DNA from: UBA2882 sp051877575
GTDB lineage: Bacteria > Bacillota > Clostridia > Lachnospirales > Lachnospiraceae
Reading direction: 5' to 3'
Assembly: GCA_051877575.1 (NCBI GenBank)
Contig: JBJEJA010000028.1
Span: forward strand, 62,001 to 126,000
Length of the DNA stretch: 64,000 nucleotides
Both the position numbers and the translations under genes were made by a program. This document shows, piece by piece, positions 26,001-34,058 of the stretch (position 1 is its first letter; every line of letters starts with the position of its first letter). The notes beneath the pieces are model-generated. The model saw only the letters and a list, made by a program, of their open reading frames with translations. It did not search any database and was not told where the DNA came from.

Positions 26001-27939
26001 CAACATCCTTCAGATTGTACCGGATGATGGTTCAACCATCAACTTGGAGAGCCTGATGGATGAGAATAATCAGGATGTACTTAAGCAATATTTGAAAGAT
26101 GTTGTTGTAACTGACCAATATGAAATTAATGTAAGAACCGTTACGGTCAGTCAGTTCCAGAAGGATGCTACACACGCTTATGAAACTGAGTATTCCAGTG
26201 ATTCAAGTGCGGCGGACTATAACCAGAAGCAGTTCCATGTAGAAGAAGAACTGTGGCAGTACTTTTTCAGTAATTTTGAACGTACGGCCGGAGACAATGC
26301 GGGATATACCGATGCACAGATACAGGCAGATAAAGATAAGCCGATGTCTGTTAATATGGTTATTTTAGGATTTGGTGAGGATTATACACAGTTTACCAGT
26401 TTGAATGCTGTCAATGCGATTAAAGAGTATATTGCATCAGGAAAGCCTTTGCTGACCAGTAACAATGTTGTTGCTATGAATATTTTTAATGAATATGTAG
26501 TGAAGGATGGTAAGGTAGAGATTAAAGAATCCGGTAGCAGAACCTTTAATACAAGTTTTTTGGATGCATTTGCCCAGGATCGCTATGGTTTGACCAATCC
26601 GATTTACAACGCTTATCTGAATCCTATTAATATTAACAAGATAGCGACTCAATTTACAAAGACGGCGGATGCAAGTGCATGGGATGGTTATGTTGTAACC
26701 AGAGAGCAAAATAATCAGGCTATCGGATATGTGCAGAAGTCGGGCAGGACCGGATTTTATGCAAATGTTTATCCGTATACCAATACGGTATGGAGCAGGA
26801 CCAGAACAACGGAGAAGCTTTCACTGCAGCAGAGCTTTATCAATGCCGGGTCTATAGATGCTTTGACATCTACCGGTGATCCGTCTGCAGCGGCAACCAG
26901 AACTTATGTGGATCAGATGAATGATGGGCAGATTTCCCATTATCCGTATACGATCAACGGAAGTGTGACGGTATCCAAGTCACATGCCCAGTACTTCCAA
27001 CTTGATCTGGATACAGATTCAGATATGGACGGTAATTCCGATACGGTTGTATGGTATACATTGGGAGATATGGCGGATAGCAATAATAATGTGATTGCCG
27101 GGGCAGATATTTATTCTGTTACACCGGGTGATGGCATCAATAACTATTATATTTATAATTCAGGTAACGTGACATTTACGGCGTTTGGTGCAAATGGGCA
27201 GAATGCGATTACGGATAATGAGGCGAAACTGTTTGTCAACACCTTGGTTGCAGCCTATGAATCAGGCATTGTGAATCCGGTTGTATCGTTCTATGAGACC
27301 AGTGATTCCAATGGCAATATGCTTGACAGTATTGCAGTGCCTTACGATTATAATGTGACGGGCAAGAATAATATCGATTCTTCCATCCAGATGAATGAAA
27401 GAGGAACGGATTATTTATATAAGTTTGTAAATCCCAATACTCAGACCGGTGTGGAAGCCGATGGAACCAAGGCATACTTTAAGATTACCGATACCAATCT
27501 GATCAAAGGAGTTGATTCTGAAGATAAGTATGCAAAGGTATACTTTTATATGGAAGTGACAGGCACTCCGGGAACAGATGTTACCTGGAAGGATGGAAAT
27601 GTGACAAAATCAGGAAAGGTAATGCAGATTCAATTGAATGACAATACTGTTGTCAATGTGGTAAGAATACCGATTACAGTTTACAATGCGGATTTCAGTC
27701 AGAAGATATGTGATACCGGTATTGGAATTGCAGATACGGAGCTTGAGGTTGGTACGATGTATGGTTTCTATGTGCCGATGTCTTACTTGAAGGAAAAGGG
27801 AGCTGTGAATATTTATATTCAGACCAATACGGGATATAAAGCAATCAGTGGTACTAATGGAAACCAGATTGAACGACCTCTGGGTACCGGCTTTGATATG
27901 TTCACCATTATCAAGCAGGATCTTCTGAAACTTGATTAA
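23065..27939 (+). CDS. Giant secreted protein with three Rossmann-like modules (DUF5057-like), putative pilus tip protein
   Basis: The ATG at 23065 follows GGGGAGAA. The N-terminus is a Sec signal peptide: a Lys-rich start, a hydrophobic core at about 11-28, and a likely cut after VYA near residue 38. There is no prepilin motif, LPXTG anchor or C-terminal membrane helix. Three similar modules start at about residues 55 (LKILEVTASPND), 569 (YHVLEIEPTKEF) and 979 (INILQIVPDDGS). Each is followed by a YDLIYISG, YDVVYIGSQ or VNMVILGFG strand (about 330, 644, 1096), and the second and third by LKEYLQGGGLVIGA or IKEYIASGKPLLTS. This resembles a GATase or ThuA-like fold. An EF-hand-like loop (886-897) and an Asp-rich DxDxDxDG loop (1316-1326) are present. 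DUF5057 is assigned from memory. As the last gene of the pilus operon it could be an adhesin comparable in role to PilY1. Confidence 0.7.
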   Translation: MKKMKKHYKKFICGLVLLAIVASVIAVDMKRSATDVYAKQNTFYPITTSYKTNGLKILEVTASPNDTELGYFIGGAGNDTSILTYTYGKRFNSFSSGSAEWGVEEAEVAFALRRYGMIKPYGTDNHIGTLSEYPIYDAGNKGLFGQAGSNDFRAYPSIASGKMIQGHYEVVASGIYKLKDGYTIATGTETLDHAYDATGHRLTALEQNYIYKITSVSANQIPVVDDPTVSGNDIVNKYEKIPSRNGIPEGIETVTNGSGNVSFVYRENLADIYYGFDASESNVGFLSQNRNYRVGDWIKEYILGDATLSCSISYKNVTLDQLTADDINNYDLIYISGTADEYAGMDMSTAILKELYNQSAIYHKAVIMDYELYNDADGNMSNLDKLALLLWQEDQEQISQQSFCSSYFNEVTAADSQKLGLSKKDKHYVIGDDVAFAATLNYGAEGYNFLKASMMTGYNGNLAINNVYVYNHHYTDFQNSKLEQFQVDALGNIANGDLNSLYNNGAIAGGFQAVVSYISYNNDDLNTRKRTDGSITVGSMTEGYVTPAIAIQYILCYRGEDLALTKASYHVLEIEPTKEFRFNSTMESKDYSLETGTVKDARKAFISQCLNGNMTADEQMDLVEFTSITVDQFNTMQTDLLRDYDVVYIGSQSNTYYKHVDGDTQIINNGSVSQTTGALTSFSNTNMIGNVYYGYGDLVTSDDSTQYYSSRDLTEAKLIELKEYLQGGGLVIGAADLIRSQGKGNLIINPTAVSAGSSGTVIDHGRMDDSSNMYEFFCYAAGRSDTGTTDPSGVTTKFFNCISEGDLIEGIYGDADVINYLNRERVTLQLLEKPTDFSHNIGDNTVSYLLADKNDGKYYLDYQFIINSSSAVLGNTEYYEIHFYQDVNADGRFTDTEELHDYKITLEADDSTVSGVADADGVTHYNLNNGVVYNLRRNVPSDEGGIINWCIEVEKVTDPDVACRENGYTAIKPREQKYINILQIVPDDGSTINLESLMDENNQDVLKQYLKDVVVTDQYEINVRTVTVSQFQKDATHAYETEYSSDSSAADYNQKQFHVEEELWQYFFSNFERTAGDNAGYTDAQIQADKDKPMSVNMVILGFGEDYTQFTSLNAVNAIKEYIASGKPLLTSNNVVAMNIFNEYVVKDGKVEIKESGSRTFNTSFLDAFAQDRYGLTNPIYNAYLNPININKIATQFTKTADASAWDGYVVTREQNNQAIGYVQKSGRTGFYANVYPYTNTVWSRTRTTEKLSLQQSFINAGSIDALTSTGDPSAAATRTYVDQMNDGQISHYPYTINGSVTVSKSHAQYFQLDLDTDSDMDGNSDTVVWYTLGDMADSNNNVIAGADIYSVTPGDGINNYYIYNSGNVTFTAFGANGQNAITDNEAKLFVNTLVAAYESGIVNPVVSFYETSDSNGNMLDSIAVPYDYNVTGKNNIDSSIQMNERGTDYLYKFVNPNTQTGVEADGTKAYFKITDTNLIKGVDSEDKYAKVYFYMEVTGTPGTDVTWKDGNVTKSGKVMQIQLNDNTVVNVVRIPITVYNADFSQKICDTGIGIADTELEVGTMYGFYVPMSYLKEKGAVNIYIQTNTGYKAISGTNGNQIERPLGTGFDMFTIIKQDLLKLD

Positions 27940-27988
27940 AAAACTCACATAATTGATGACGCATTTTTTGTGAAAAATGTGTAAAAAT

Positions 27989-28020
27989 AAAAAAAAGACC
28001 TTTACAGGTCTTTTTTTTTC
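27989..28020 (+). terminator. Strong rho-independent terminator of the pilus operon
   Basis: A run of A and GACC (27991-28000) pairs with GGTC and a long T run (28007-28019) around a TTTACA loop. The A run upstream could also make it work on the minus strand. The loop doubles as a possible -35 element for topA. Confidence 0.9.
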
Positions 28021-28029
28021 GTGTATAGT
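28001..28029 (+). promoter_or_regulatory. Candidate topA promoter overlapping the terminator
   Basis: TTTACA (28001-28006) in the terminator loop and TATAGT (28024-28029) are exactly 17 bases apart. The -10 ends 34 bases before the topA ATG. Promoter and terminator would share the same DNA. Confidence 0.45.
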
Positions 28030-28063
28030 GTGAAACGATTACTTGGAATAAGGGGAATGTTTT

Positions 28064-30115
28064 ATGGCAAAGTATTTAGTGATTGTGGAATCACCGGCCA
28101 AAGTGAAGACCATTAAAAAGTTTTTGGGACCTAATTATGAAGTCATGGCCAGCAACGGACATGTAAGGGATTTGCCCAAGAGCCAGCTTGGAATTGATGT
28201 GGAGCATGATTATGAACCCAAATATATCACCATCAGAGGGAAGGGCGACATATTGGCTGCGCTCCGAAAAGAAGTCAAGAAAGCGGATAAAATCTATCTT
28301 GCAACCGACCCGGACCGGGAAGGAGAGGCAATTTCCTGGCATTTGTATGTGGCACTAAAGCTGGAAGATAAAAAAGTATATCGGATTACTTTTAATGAAA
28401 TTACCAAAAATGCAGTCAAAGAATCTCTGAAAAATCCCAGAGAGATTAACATGGATCTGGTAGATGCCCAGCAGGCAAGGCGTATGCTGGACCGTATGGT
28501 GGGATATCGGATTTCGCCGCTTTTGTGGGCAAAGGTAAAGAGAGGGCTGAGTGCAGGACGTGTACAGTCGGTAGCGCTGCGTCTGATCGGAGACAGAGAG
28601 GATGAAATCAATGCTTTCATTCCGGAGGAATATTGGAATCTGGAGGCCGATTTTAGGATTGCGGGAGAAAAGAAACCGCTTGTTGCCAAATTTTACGGCA
28701 AAAAGGATGAAAAGATCAATATTACCTCCAGAAAGCAGCTGGATGGTATTTTAAAGGCATTGGAAGGTGCCGCATTTTCCATCACGGATGTAAAGCGGGG
28801 AGAGCGTACCAGAAAGCAGCCCCATGCTTTTACAACATCCACGCTTCAGCAGGAAGCATCCAAGGTGTTGAACTTTTCTACACAAAAAACAATGCGGCTG
28901 GCACAGCAGTTATACGAAGAAGGTTTGATCAGTTATCTGCGTACGGATTCTACCCGTATTTCGGATGAAGCTGCAGCAGCGGCTGCCCGGTTTGTTGCCG
29001 GAAATTACGGAACAGAGTTTTTGGCAAACGGAAGTGAGACTAAAAACGGCAAATCGAAGATCCAGGATGCACACGAGGCAATTCGTCCTACGGATATCAA
29101 CCGTATCCCTTCCGATTTAAAGGAAACGCTTGCAAGGGATCTGTTCAGATTATATCAGTTGATCTGGAAACGGTTTACGGCCAGCAGGATGGCACCGGCT
29201 GTTTATGCAACCACATCCGTTAAAATAGACGGAGCGGGATACCGTTTTACCGTTGCGGCCAGCAAACTGAAGTTTGAAGGCTTTATGAGTGTATATACGG
29301 AAGCCGATGAGGAGAAAGCAGAATCGAATCGTTTATTAAAGGATTTGGACAAGGATACAAAACTGGAGCTGGAGCAGTTTGATTACAGCCAGCACTTCAC
29401 ACAGCCGCCGGCACATTTTACGGAGGCAAGTCTTGTGAGGACACTGGAAGAATTGGGAATCGGAAGACCCTCTACCTACGCACCTACGATTACAACGATT
29501 CTCGCAAGAAGATATATTGCAAAGGAAAATAAGAATCTGTTTATGACCGAGCTGGGCGAAGTTGTCAACAATATGATGAAGGAAGCGTTTCCTTCTATCG
29601 TGGATGTGAACTTTACCGCAAATCTGGAGTCGCTTCTGGACCGCGTAGAAGAGGGAAGCGTCAATTGGAAAGTGGTTGTGGAGAATTTCTACCCCGACTT
29701 GGATGAAGCCGTTAAAAACGCCGAAAAACAGCTTGAGAACGTGGAGATCGCCGATGAGGTTACAGATGTAATCTGTGAGAAATGCGGCAGAAACATGGTA
29801 ATCAAATACGGTCCTCACGGCAAATTCCTGGGATGCCCCGGGTTCCCGGACTGCCGAAACACAAAGCCCTATCTGGAAAAAATCGGTGTGGCATGTCCCA
29901 AATGCGGCAAGGATATCGTCGTACGCAAAACCAAAAAAGGACGCAGGTATTACGGTTGCGAAAACAACCCCGAATGTGATTTTATGGTATGGCAGCGTCC
30001 CAGCGGAAGGATCTGTCCCAAGTGCGGCAATCTGTTGTTGGAACGAGGAAGTAAACTGTCCTGTGCCGATGAGCAGTGTGGATATGTAGAGAACAGAAAA
30101 GCAGAACAGAAATAA
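28064..30115 (+). CDS. topA: DNA topoisomerase I
   Basis: This 683-residue type IA topoisomerase relaxes negative supercoils. The N-terminal Toprim domain has E9 in VIVESPAKVKT and DPDREGE (82-88). The catalytic tyrosine is Y291 in YLRTDSTR. Three C-terminal four-cysteine zinc domains begin at about 570 (CEKCGRNM), 610 (CPKCGKDI) and 650 (CPKCGNLL). Length and domains are normal. codY follows after 87 bases, a topA-codY neighbourhood common in Clostridia. Confidence 0.96.
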   Translation: MAKYLVIVESPAKVKTIKKFLGPNYEVMASNGHVRDLPKSQLGIDVEHDYEPKYITIRGKGDILAALRKEVKKADKIYLATDPDREGEAISWHLYVALKLEDKKVYRITFNEITKNAVKESLKNPREINMDLVDAQQARRMLDRMVGYRISPLLWAKVKRGLSAGRVQSVALRLIGDREDEINAFIPEEYWNLEADFRIAGEKKPLVAKFYGKKDEKINITSRKQLDGILKALEGAAFSITDVKRGERTRKQPHAFTTSTLQQEASKVLNFSTQKTMRLAQQLYEEGLISYLRTDSTRISDEAAAAAARFVAGNYGTEFLANGSETKNGKSKIQDAHEAIRPTDINRIPSDLKETLARDLFRLYQLIWKRFTASRMAPAVYATTSVKIDGAGYRFTVAASKLKFEGFMSVYTEADEEKAESNRLLKDLDKDTKLELEQFDYSQHFTQPPAHFTEASLVRTLEELGIGRPSTYAPTITTILARRYIAKENKNLFMTELGEVVNNMMKEAFPSIVDVNFTANLESLLDRVEEGSVNWKVVVENFYPDLDEAVKNAEKQLENVEIADEVTDVICEKCGRNMVIKYGPHGKFLGCPGFPDCRNTKPYLEKIGVACPKCGKDIVVRKTKKGRRYYGCENNPECDFMVWQRPSGRICPKCGNLLLERGSKLSCADEQCGYVENRKAEQK

Positions 30116-30140
30116 TATTCAGACAATTTAGCGAAGTGCG

Positions 30141-30169
30141 TTGCATCTGTATGATAATTGTGCTAAAAT
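30141..30169 (+). promoter_or_regulatory. Candidate sigma-A promoter of codY
   Basis: TTGCAT (30141-30146), a 17-base spacer and TAAAAT (30164-30169) lie 33 bases before the codY start, so codY can be expressed independently of topA. Confidence 0.55.
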
Positions 30170-30202
30170 AATTTAAATAGGTGCAAAGGATGTGAAAGAT
30201 AC

Positions 30203-30976
30203 ATGAGCAGCGTGCAGTTGTTGGATAAGACCAGAAAAATCGGGAAATTATTGCATAATAATAACAGCAGTAAAGTTGTGTTTAATGACATATGCGATGT
30301 CATGAAAGAGATTCTCTTATCCAATGTGCTGGTAATCAGTAAAAAGGGAAAAATACTGGGCGTAGGAAACCGAAGTGAAATTGAGCAGATTACGGAACTG
30401 CTGAATGGCCAGGTGGGAAGTTTTATTGACGGACTGTTGAATGACCGCTTTTTGTCTGTGTTGAGCACCAAAGAAAATGTGAATTTGTCTACTTTGGGGT
30501 TTGAAACCACAGATGTGAAAAAGTTTCAGGCGGTAATTGCACCTATCGAGATAGCGGGAGAGCGTCTCGGGACACTGTTTTTGTATAAGTGTAATGAACA
30601 GTACGATATTGATGATATCATTCTGACGGAATACGGAGTTACAGTTGTGGGACTGGAAATGCTTCGCTCCGTAAATGAAGAGAGTGCGGAGGAGAACAGA
30701 AAACATCAGGTGGTAAAATCCGCATTAAGTACGTTATCATCATCGGAAGAAGAAGCGATAGTACATATTTTTGAAGAATTGAATGGTACAGAAGGGATTT
30801 TGGTAGCCAGTAAAATTGCTGACAGAGTAGGGATTACCAGAAGTGTGATCGTCAATGCACTCCGCAAATTTGAAAGTGCAGGAGTGATTGAGTCACGCAG
30901 CTCAGGCATGAAGGGAACTTATATTAAAGTTTTAAATGATGCCGTCTATGAAGAAATTGAGCATTTTAACCGATAA
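30203..30976 (+). CDS. codY: Global nutritional regulator CodY
   Basis: This 257-residue protein has an N-terminal GAF domain (about 1-155) that in relatives binds branched-chain amino acids. A linker helix leads to a C-terminal winged helix-turn-helix (about 200-250) with SKIADRVGITRSVIVNALRKFESAGVIESRSSG split across the recognition region. CodY with GTP and branched-chain amino acids represses nutrient-scavenging and often motility genes. The flagellar operon begins about 250 bases downstream, after a terminator. Confidence 0.94.
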   Translation: MSSVQLLDKTRKIGKLLHNNNSSKVVFNDICDVMKEILLSNVLVISKKGKILGVGNRSEIEQITELLNGQVGSFIDGLLNDRFLSVLSTKENVNLSTLGFETTDVKKFQAVIAPIEIAGERLGTLFLYKCNEQYDIDDIILTEYGVTVVGLEMLRSVNEESAEENRKHQVVKSALSTLSSSEEEAIVHIFEELNGTEGILVASKIADRVGITRSVIVNALRKFESAGVIESRSSGMKGTYIKVLNDAVYEEIEHFNR

Positions 30977-31019
30977 ACAGAATAACAGAATATAGTATGC
31001 AAACGGATTTGGCATAGTT

Positions 31020-31058
31020 AAAGGGATTTACACAGACGGGGTAAGTCCCTTTTTGTTT
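31020..31058 (+). terminator. Rho-independent terminator after codY
   Basis: AAAGGGATTTAC (31020-31031) pairs with GTAAGTCCCTTT (31041-31052), allowing one G-T pair, followed by TTGTTT. It separates codY from the flagellar operon. Confidence 0.75.
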
Positions 31059-31138
31059 ACAAACCTCAAAATTGCTATATATGGGGCAGGAAAGACAGAG
31101 ATAACACAAAATATACACATATATAGCATAAAATAGTC

Positions 31139-31166
31139 TTGTGTTTTTTCATAAATAAATTATAAT
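31139..31166 (+). promoter_or_regulatory. Candidate sigma-A promoter of the flagellar operon
   Basis: TTGTGT (31139-31144), a 16-base spacer and a perfect TATAAT (31161-31166) lie in very AT-rich DNA. The leader to flgB would be about 50 bases. No sigma-D type promoter (TAAA, then GCCGATAA) was seen here, which fits expression of early flagellar genes before FliA is made. Confidence 0.6.
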
Positions 31167-31223
31167 AGAATAGGATAGGTCATTATGCTAATATGGCTTG
31201 TACCACGTAAAAGGAGTGAGCAC

Positions 31224-31613
31224 ATGATTTCATCAAATGCATTTGATTACGTCAATGTATTAAACAAAGCGGCAGATGCTGCATGGCTGAGAAATGAAAC
31301 GATTGCCAATAACATCGCCAATCAGTCCACACCGGGATATAAAAGGCAGGATGTGGATTTTGAAGGCGCATTAAAGAAGGCATTGCAAAGCTCGGGGTAT
31401 CGCACTATGGATGAGAAGGTCGCAAATATCAGGACTTCTCTTCTGGATGTGGATACCTATACGGATCATGCGGATTATTCATACAGATTGGATGGCAACA
31501 ATGTGGATCCGGATACGGAGTATGCGGAGCTGGCAAGCAACCAGATCAGATATCAGGCATTGATTGACAGTGTGAATCAGGAATTTTCCAATCTGAAAGC
31601 GGCTATGAAATAA
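31224..31613 (+). CDS. flgB: Flagellar basal-body rod protein FlgB
   Basis: This 129-residue axial rod protein has the expected length. The start at 31224 is chosen because AAGGAGTG lies just upstream. An in-frame ATG at 31185 lacks a ribosome site and adds non-homologous residues. The axial motif ANNIANQSTPGYKR is near the N-terminus and the C-terminal helix is ASNQIRYQALIDSVNQEF. FlgB sits at the proximal rod above the MS ring. It is the first gene of the operon. Confidence 0.93.
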   Translation: MISSNAFDYVNVLNKAADAAWLRNETIANNIANQSTPGYKRQDVDFEGALKKALQSSGYRTMDEKVANIRTSLLDVDTYTDHADYSYRLDGNNVDPDTEYAELASNQIRYQALIDSVNQEFSNLKAAMK

Positions 31614-31628
31614 TGGGAGGAAACGATT

Positions 31629-32072
31629 ATGGGATTATTTACTTCTTTTGACATCAACGCATCCGGACTGACGGCACAGCGCTATCGTATGGATGTGATT
31701 TCCGAGAATATTGCCAATTCCAATACGACGCGTACGGAAGACGGCACACCATACAGGAGAAAAGTAGTTACTTTTCAGGAAAAGACAGGAGGCGTTTCCT
31801 TTGCGGATACGTTAAAGCGGGCGAAAGGTACCTACGCAGGTGAAGGTGTTAAAGTAACGGGTACATACGAGGATTATGAAACGGATTTGGTAAAAGCATA
31901 TGATCCCTCCCATCCCGATGCGGATGAAGACGGATATGTATACTATCCCAATGTAAATATTGTAACCGAAATGACGGATCTGATTGATGCCAGCCGTTCC
32001 TATGAGGCAAATGCGACGGCATTCAATGCCAGCAAGGACATTGCGGTCAAGGGATTGGAGATGGCCAATTAA
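31629..32072 (+). CDS. flgC: Flagellar basal-body rod protein FlgC
   Basis: This 147-residue rod protein has the N-terminal SGLTAQRYRMDVISENIANS and the C-terminal VNIVTEMTDLIDASRSYEANATAF motifs of FlgC. It forms the proximal rod with FlgB. A GGGAGGAA ribosome site lies before the ATG and the gap to flgB is 15 bases. Confidence 0.95.
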   Translation: MGLFTSFDINASGLTAQRYRMDVISENIANSNTTRTEDGTPYRRKVVTFQEKTGGVSFADTLKRAKGTYAGEGVKVTGTYEDYETDLVKAYDPSHPDADEDGYVYYPNVNIVTEMTDLIDASRSYEANATAFNASKDIAVKGLEMAN

Positions 32073-32094
32073 CCGTTAACAGGAGGAAGCGGAA

Positions 32095-32424
32095 ATGGAT
32101 ATCAGTTCTTTATATAATATCAATTCCAACGCGATTAAGGGAGCGTATGAGAGCAGCAGGGCGGCGGAATCGTCTGCGTCATCTGCCAATGAGGAAGATG
32201 TATTTGCCTCATTTTTGGATTCTGCCGTGAAAAATATTGCATCGACCAATGCATATTTATCCGATGCGGAGAACGAAAAAATCCGTTTTGCCATGGGTGA
32301 AGCGGAGAATACGCATGATCTGACCATTGCAATGCAGAAGGCATCTACCGCATTGCAGTATACGATTGCTGTAAGAGATAAATTTCTGGAAGCATATAAA
32401 GAAATCATGAATATGCAGATTTAG
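32095..32424 (+). CDS. fliE: Flagellar hook-basal body protein FliE
   Basis: This 109-residue protein links the MS ring to the rod. The conserved C-terminal region (NTHDLTIAMQKASTALQYTI, then AYKEIMNMQI) is clear. The Ser/Ala-rich N-terminal half is variable, as is usual. AGGAGG precedes the start. Confidence 0.93.
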   Translation: MDISSLYNINSNAIKGAYESSRAAESSASSANEEDVFASFLDSAVKNIASTNAYLSDAENEKIRFAMGEAENTHDLTIAMQKASTALQYTIAVRDKFLEAYKEIMNMQI

Positions 32425-32447
32425 ATGCTAAGGAGTAAGGGAGAACA

Positions 32448-34052
32448 ATGGATCAGTTAAGGGAACTTCCAAAGAAAATTCTGGAGTGGTGGAATAAATT
32501 CAGCACAAAGCAGAAAACCATAATTATCAGCATTGCGGCGGGTGTTATTGTGGCACTGGCCCTTTTGGTGACGATATTGACCAGAAAGCAGTATGTTCCG
32601 CTGACAACCTGTGAGACGACAACAGAGGCGGCAGAGATTGTAGAACTGCTGGACAGCAATGGGATGGATTATCAGACCAATACCGAAGGGACCACCATTT
32701 CCATATTGGAGAGTCAGGAAGCGGAAGCAAGACTTTTGCTCGGCTCAAACAATATTCCCAATATGAATTATACGATCGATGATGTAACGGAAGGCGGTTT
32801 TTCCACCACCGAGTCGGATAAGCAGAAACGGTATGTTGTTTATACGCAGCAGTATATGGAAGAAATACTGGAAGCCAATTCAGCTGTTAAGAAGGCAACT
32901 GTAAAATTGGATATTCCCGAAGATGACGGAACTTTGATCGCACAGGAAAAAGAGTCCTTCGCGGCAGTTACGTTGCAGCTGGAAGGCGAATTGAGCGAAG
33001 ATGCCGCAGCGGCATTGGCAAGGTGTGTGGCGACAGGTCTCGGCAATGAGACGACGGATAATATTACGATTATTGATACGGAGGGCAATCTTCTGTTTTC
33101 GGGAGAAGACAGCTCTGATTCTACGGGAACCAGTGCCAACAGCCAGCTTGCCATGAAGAAAAAGGCGGAAGATCTGGTACGCAGCGAGGTAAAATCCGTG
33201 CTTTTGGGAACGGATCTTTATGATAATGTGGAAGTCGCAAGTAATCTGGATCTTGATTTTTCGGTCACAAAGCAGACGACGCATGAGTTCACGCCCGCAG
33301 AGGATTCTACCCAGGGTGTTTTGAGTCATGAAGATATTTACCAGTCGGATTCTCAGGGCGGTATTGGCGGAGTGCCGGGGACAACCAGCAACGACAGCGA
33401 TAATGACACGACGTATCAGATCCAGAATTATGATACGTCTTCCGAGAGTGTGACACAGGAGTCCAGAGATTATCTGCCGAATGAATCGGTAATGGAAAAG
33501 ACGATCCCGCCGGGATTGATCCAGTATGAGACTTCTTCCATTTCCGTAGCGGCAAAATCGCTTAAGGTATACAAGGAAGAAGAGGTCAGGGCACAGGGGC
33601 TTCTGACGGATATGACATGGGATGAGTTTAAAGCCGCCAATGAGGCACAGGTCAAACTGGATGTGGATGAGGAACTTTATGCGGTTGTACATACGGCTAC
33701 GGGAATTCCGCAGGAGAATATCTCCATTGTAGCATATGAGGTTCCGGTGTTTATCGACAAAGAAGGCATGGATGTCGAAGTGACGGATATTGTGCAAATC
33801 ATCATTATTGTCGTGATTTTAGGATTACTGGCATTTGTGATACTACGCAGTATGAGAGGTTCCAAGACGGAGGAGCCGGAGGAAGAACTGTCGGTGGAAA
33901 GCCTGCTGCAGTCCACACCGCCGGAAATATTGGAGGATATTGAACTGGAAGAAAAGTCCGAGACCAGAAAGAAGATAGAGGAATTTGTGGACGAAAACCC
34001 GGAGGCAGTGGCGAGTCTGCTCAGAAACTGGCTTTCGGAAGATTGGGGGTAA
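32448..34052 (+). CDS. fliF: Flagellar MS-ring protein FliF
   Basis: This 534-residue protein has two membrane helices, about 24-45 and 450-470. Between them lies the YscJ/FliF domain (VPLTTCETTTEAAEIVELLD, then YVVYTQQYMEEILE) and the ring-building motif domain. The acidic C-terminal tail after the second helix ends in a FliG-binding segment (VASLLRNWLSEDWG). It forms the membrane ring on which the switch and export apparatus are built. fliG starts 6 bases later. Confidence 0.95.
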   Translation: MDQLRELPKKILEWWNKFSTKQKTIIISIAAGVIVALALLVTILTRKQYVPLTTCETTTEAAEIVELLDSNGMDYQTNTEGTTISILESQEAEARLLLGSNNIPNMNYTIDDVTEGGFSTTESDKQKRYVVYTQQYMEEILEANSAVKKATVKLDIPEDDGTLIAQEKESFAAVTLQLEGELSEDAAAALARCVATGLGNETTDNITIIDTEGNLLFSGEDSSDSTGTSANSQLAMKKKAEDLVRSEVKSVLLGTDLYDNVEVASNLDLDFSVTKQTTHEFTPAEDSTQGVLSHEDIYQSDSQGGIGGVPGTTSNDSDNDTTYQIQNYDTSSESVTQESRDYLPNESVMEKTIPPGLIQYETSSISVAAKSLKVYKEEEVRAQGLLTDMTWDEFKAANEAQVKLDVDEELYAVVHTATGIPQENISIVAYEVPVFIDKEGMDVEVTDIVQIIIIVVILGLLAFVILRSMRGSKTEEPEEELSVESLLQSTPPEILEDIELEEKSETRKKIEEFVDENPEAVASLLRNWLSEDWG

Positions 34053-34058
34053 CAGGAA

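Noticed and set aside
23065..27939. Sortase anchor or prepilin signal in the giant protein
   Set aside because: No LPXTG-like motif or C-terminal membrane helix is present, and the N-terminus lacks the G-F/S-x-x-x-E prepilin pattern.
8782..27939. Outer-membrane secretin (PilQ) or PilP
   Set aside because: No secretin-like protein occurs in the operon, consistent with a single-membrane cell envelope.
31020..31223. CodY box at the flgB promoter
   Set aside because: The best candidate near 31058-31073 matches only about 9 of 15 positions, no better than chance in AT-rich DNA.
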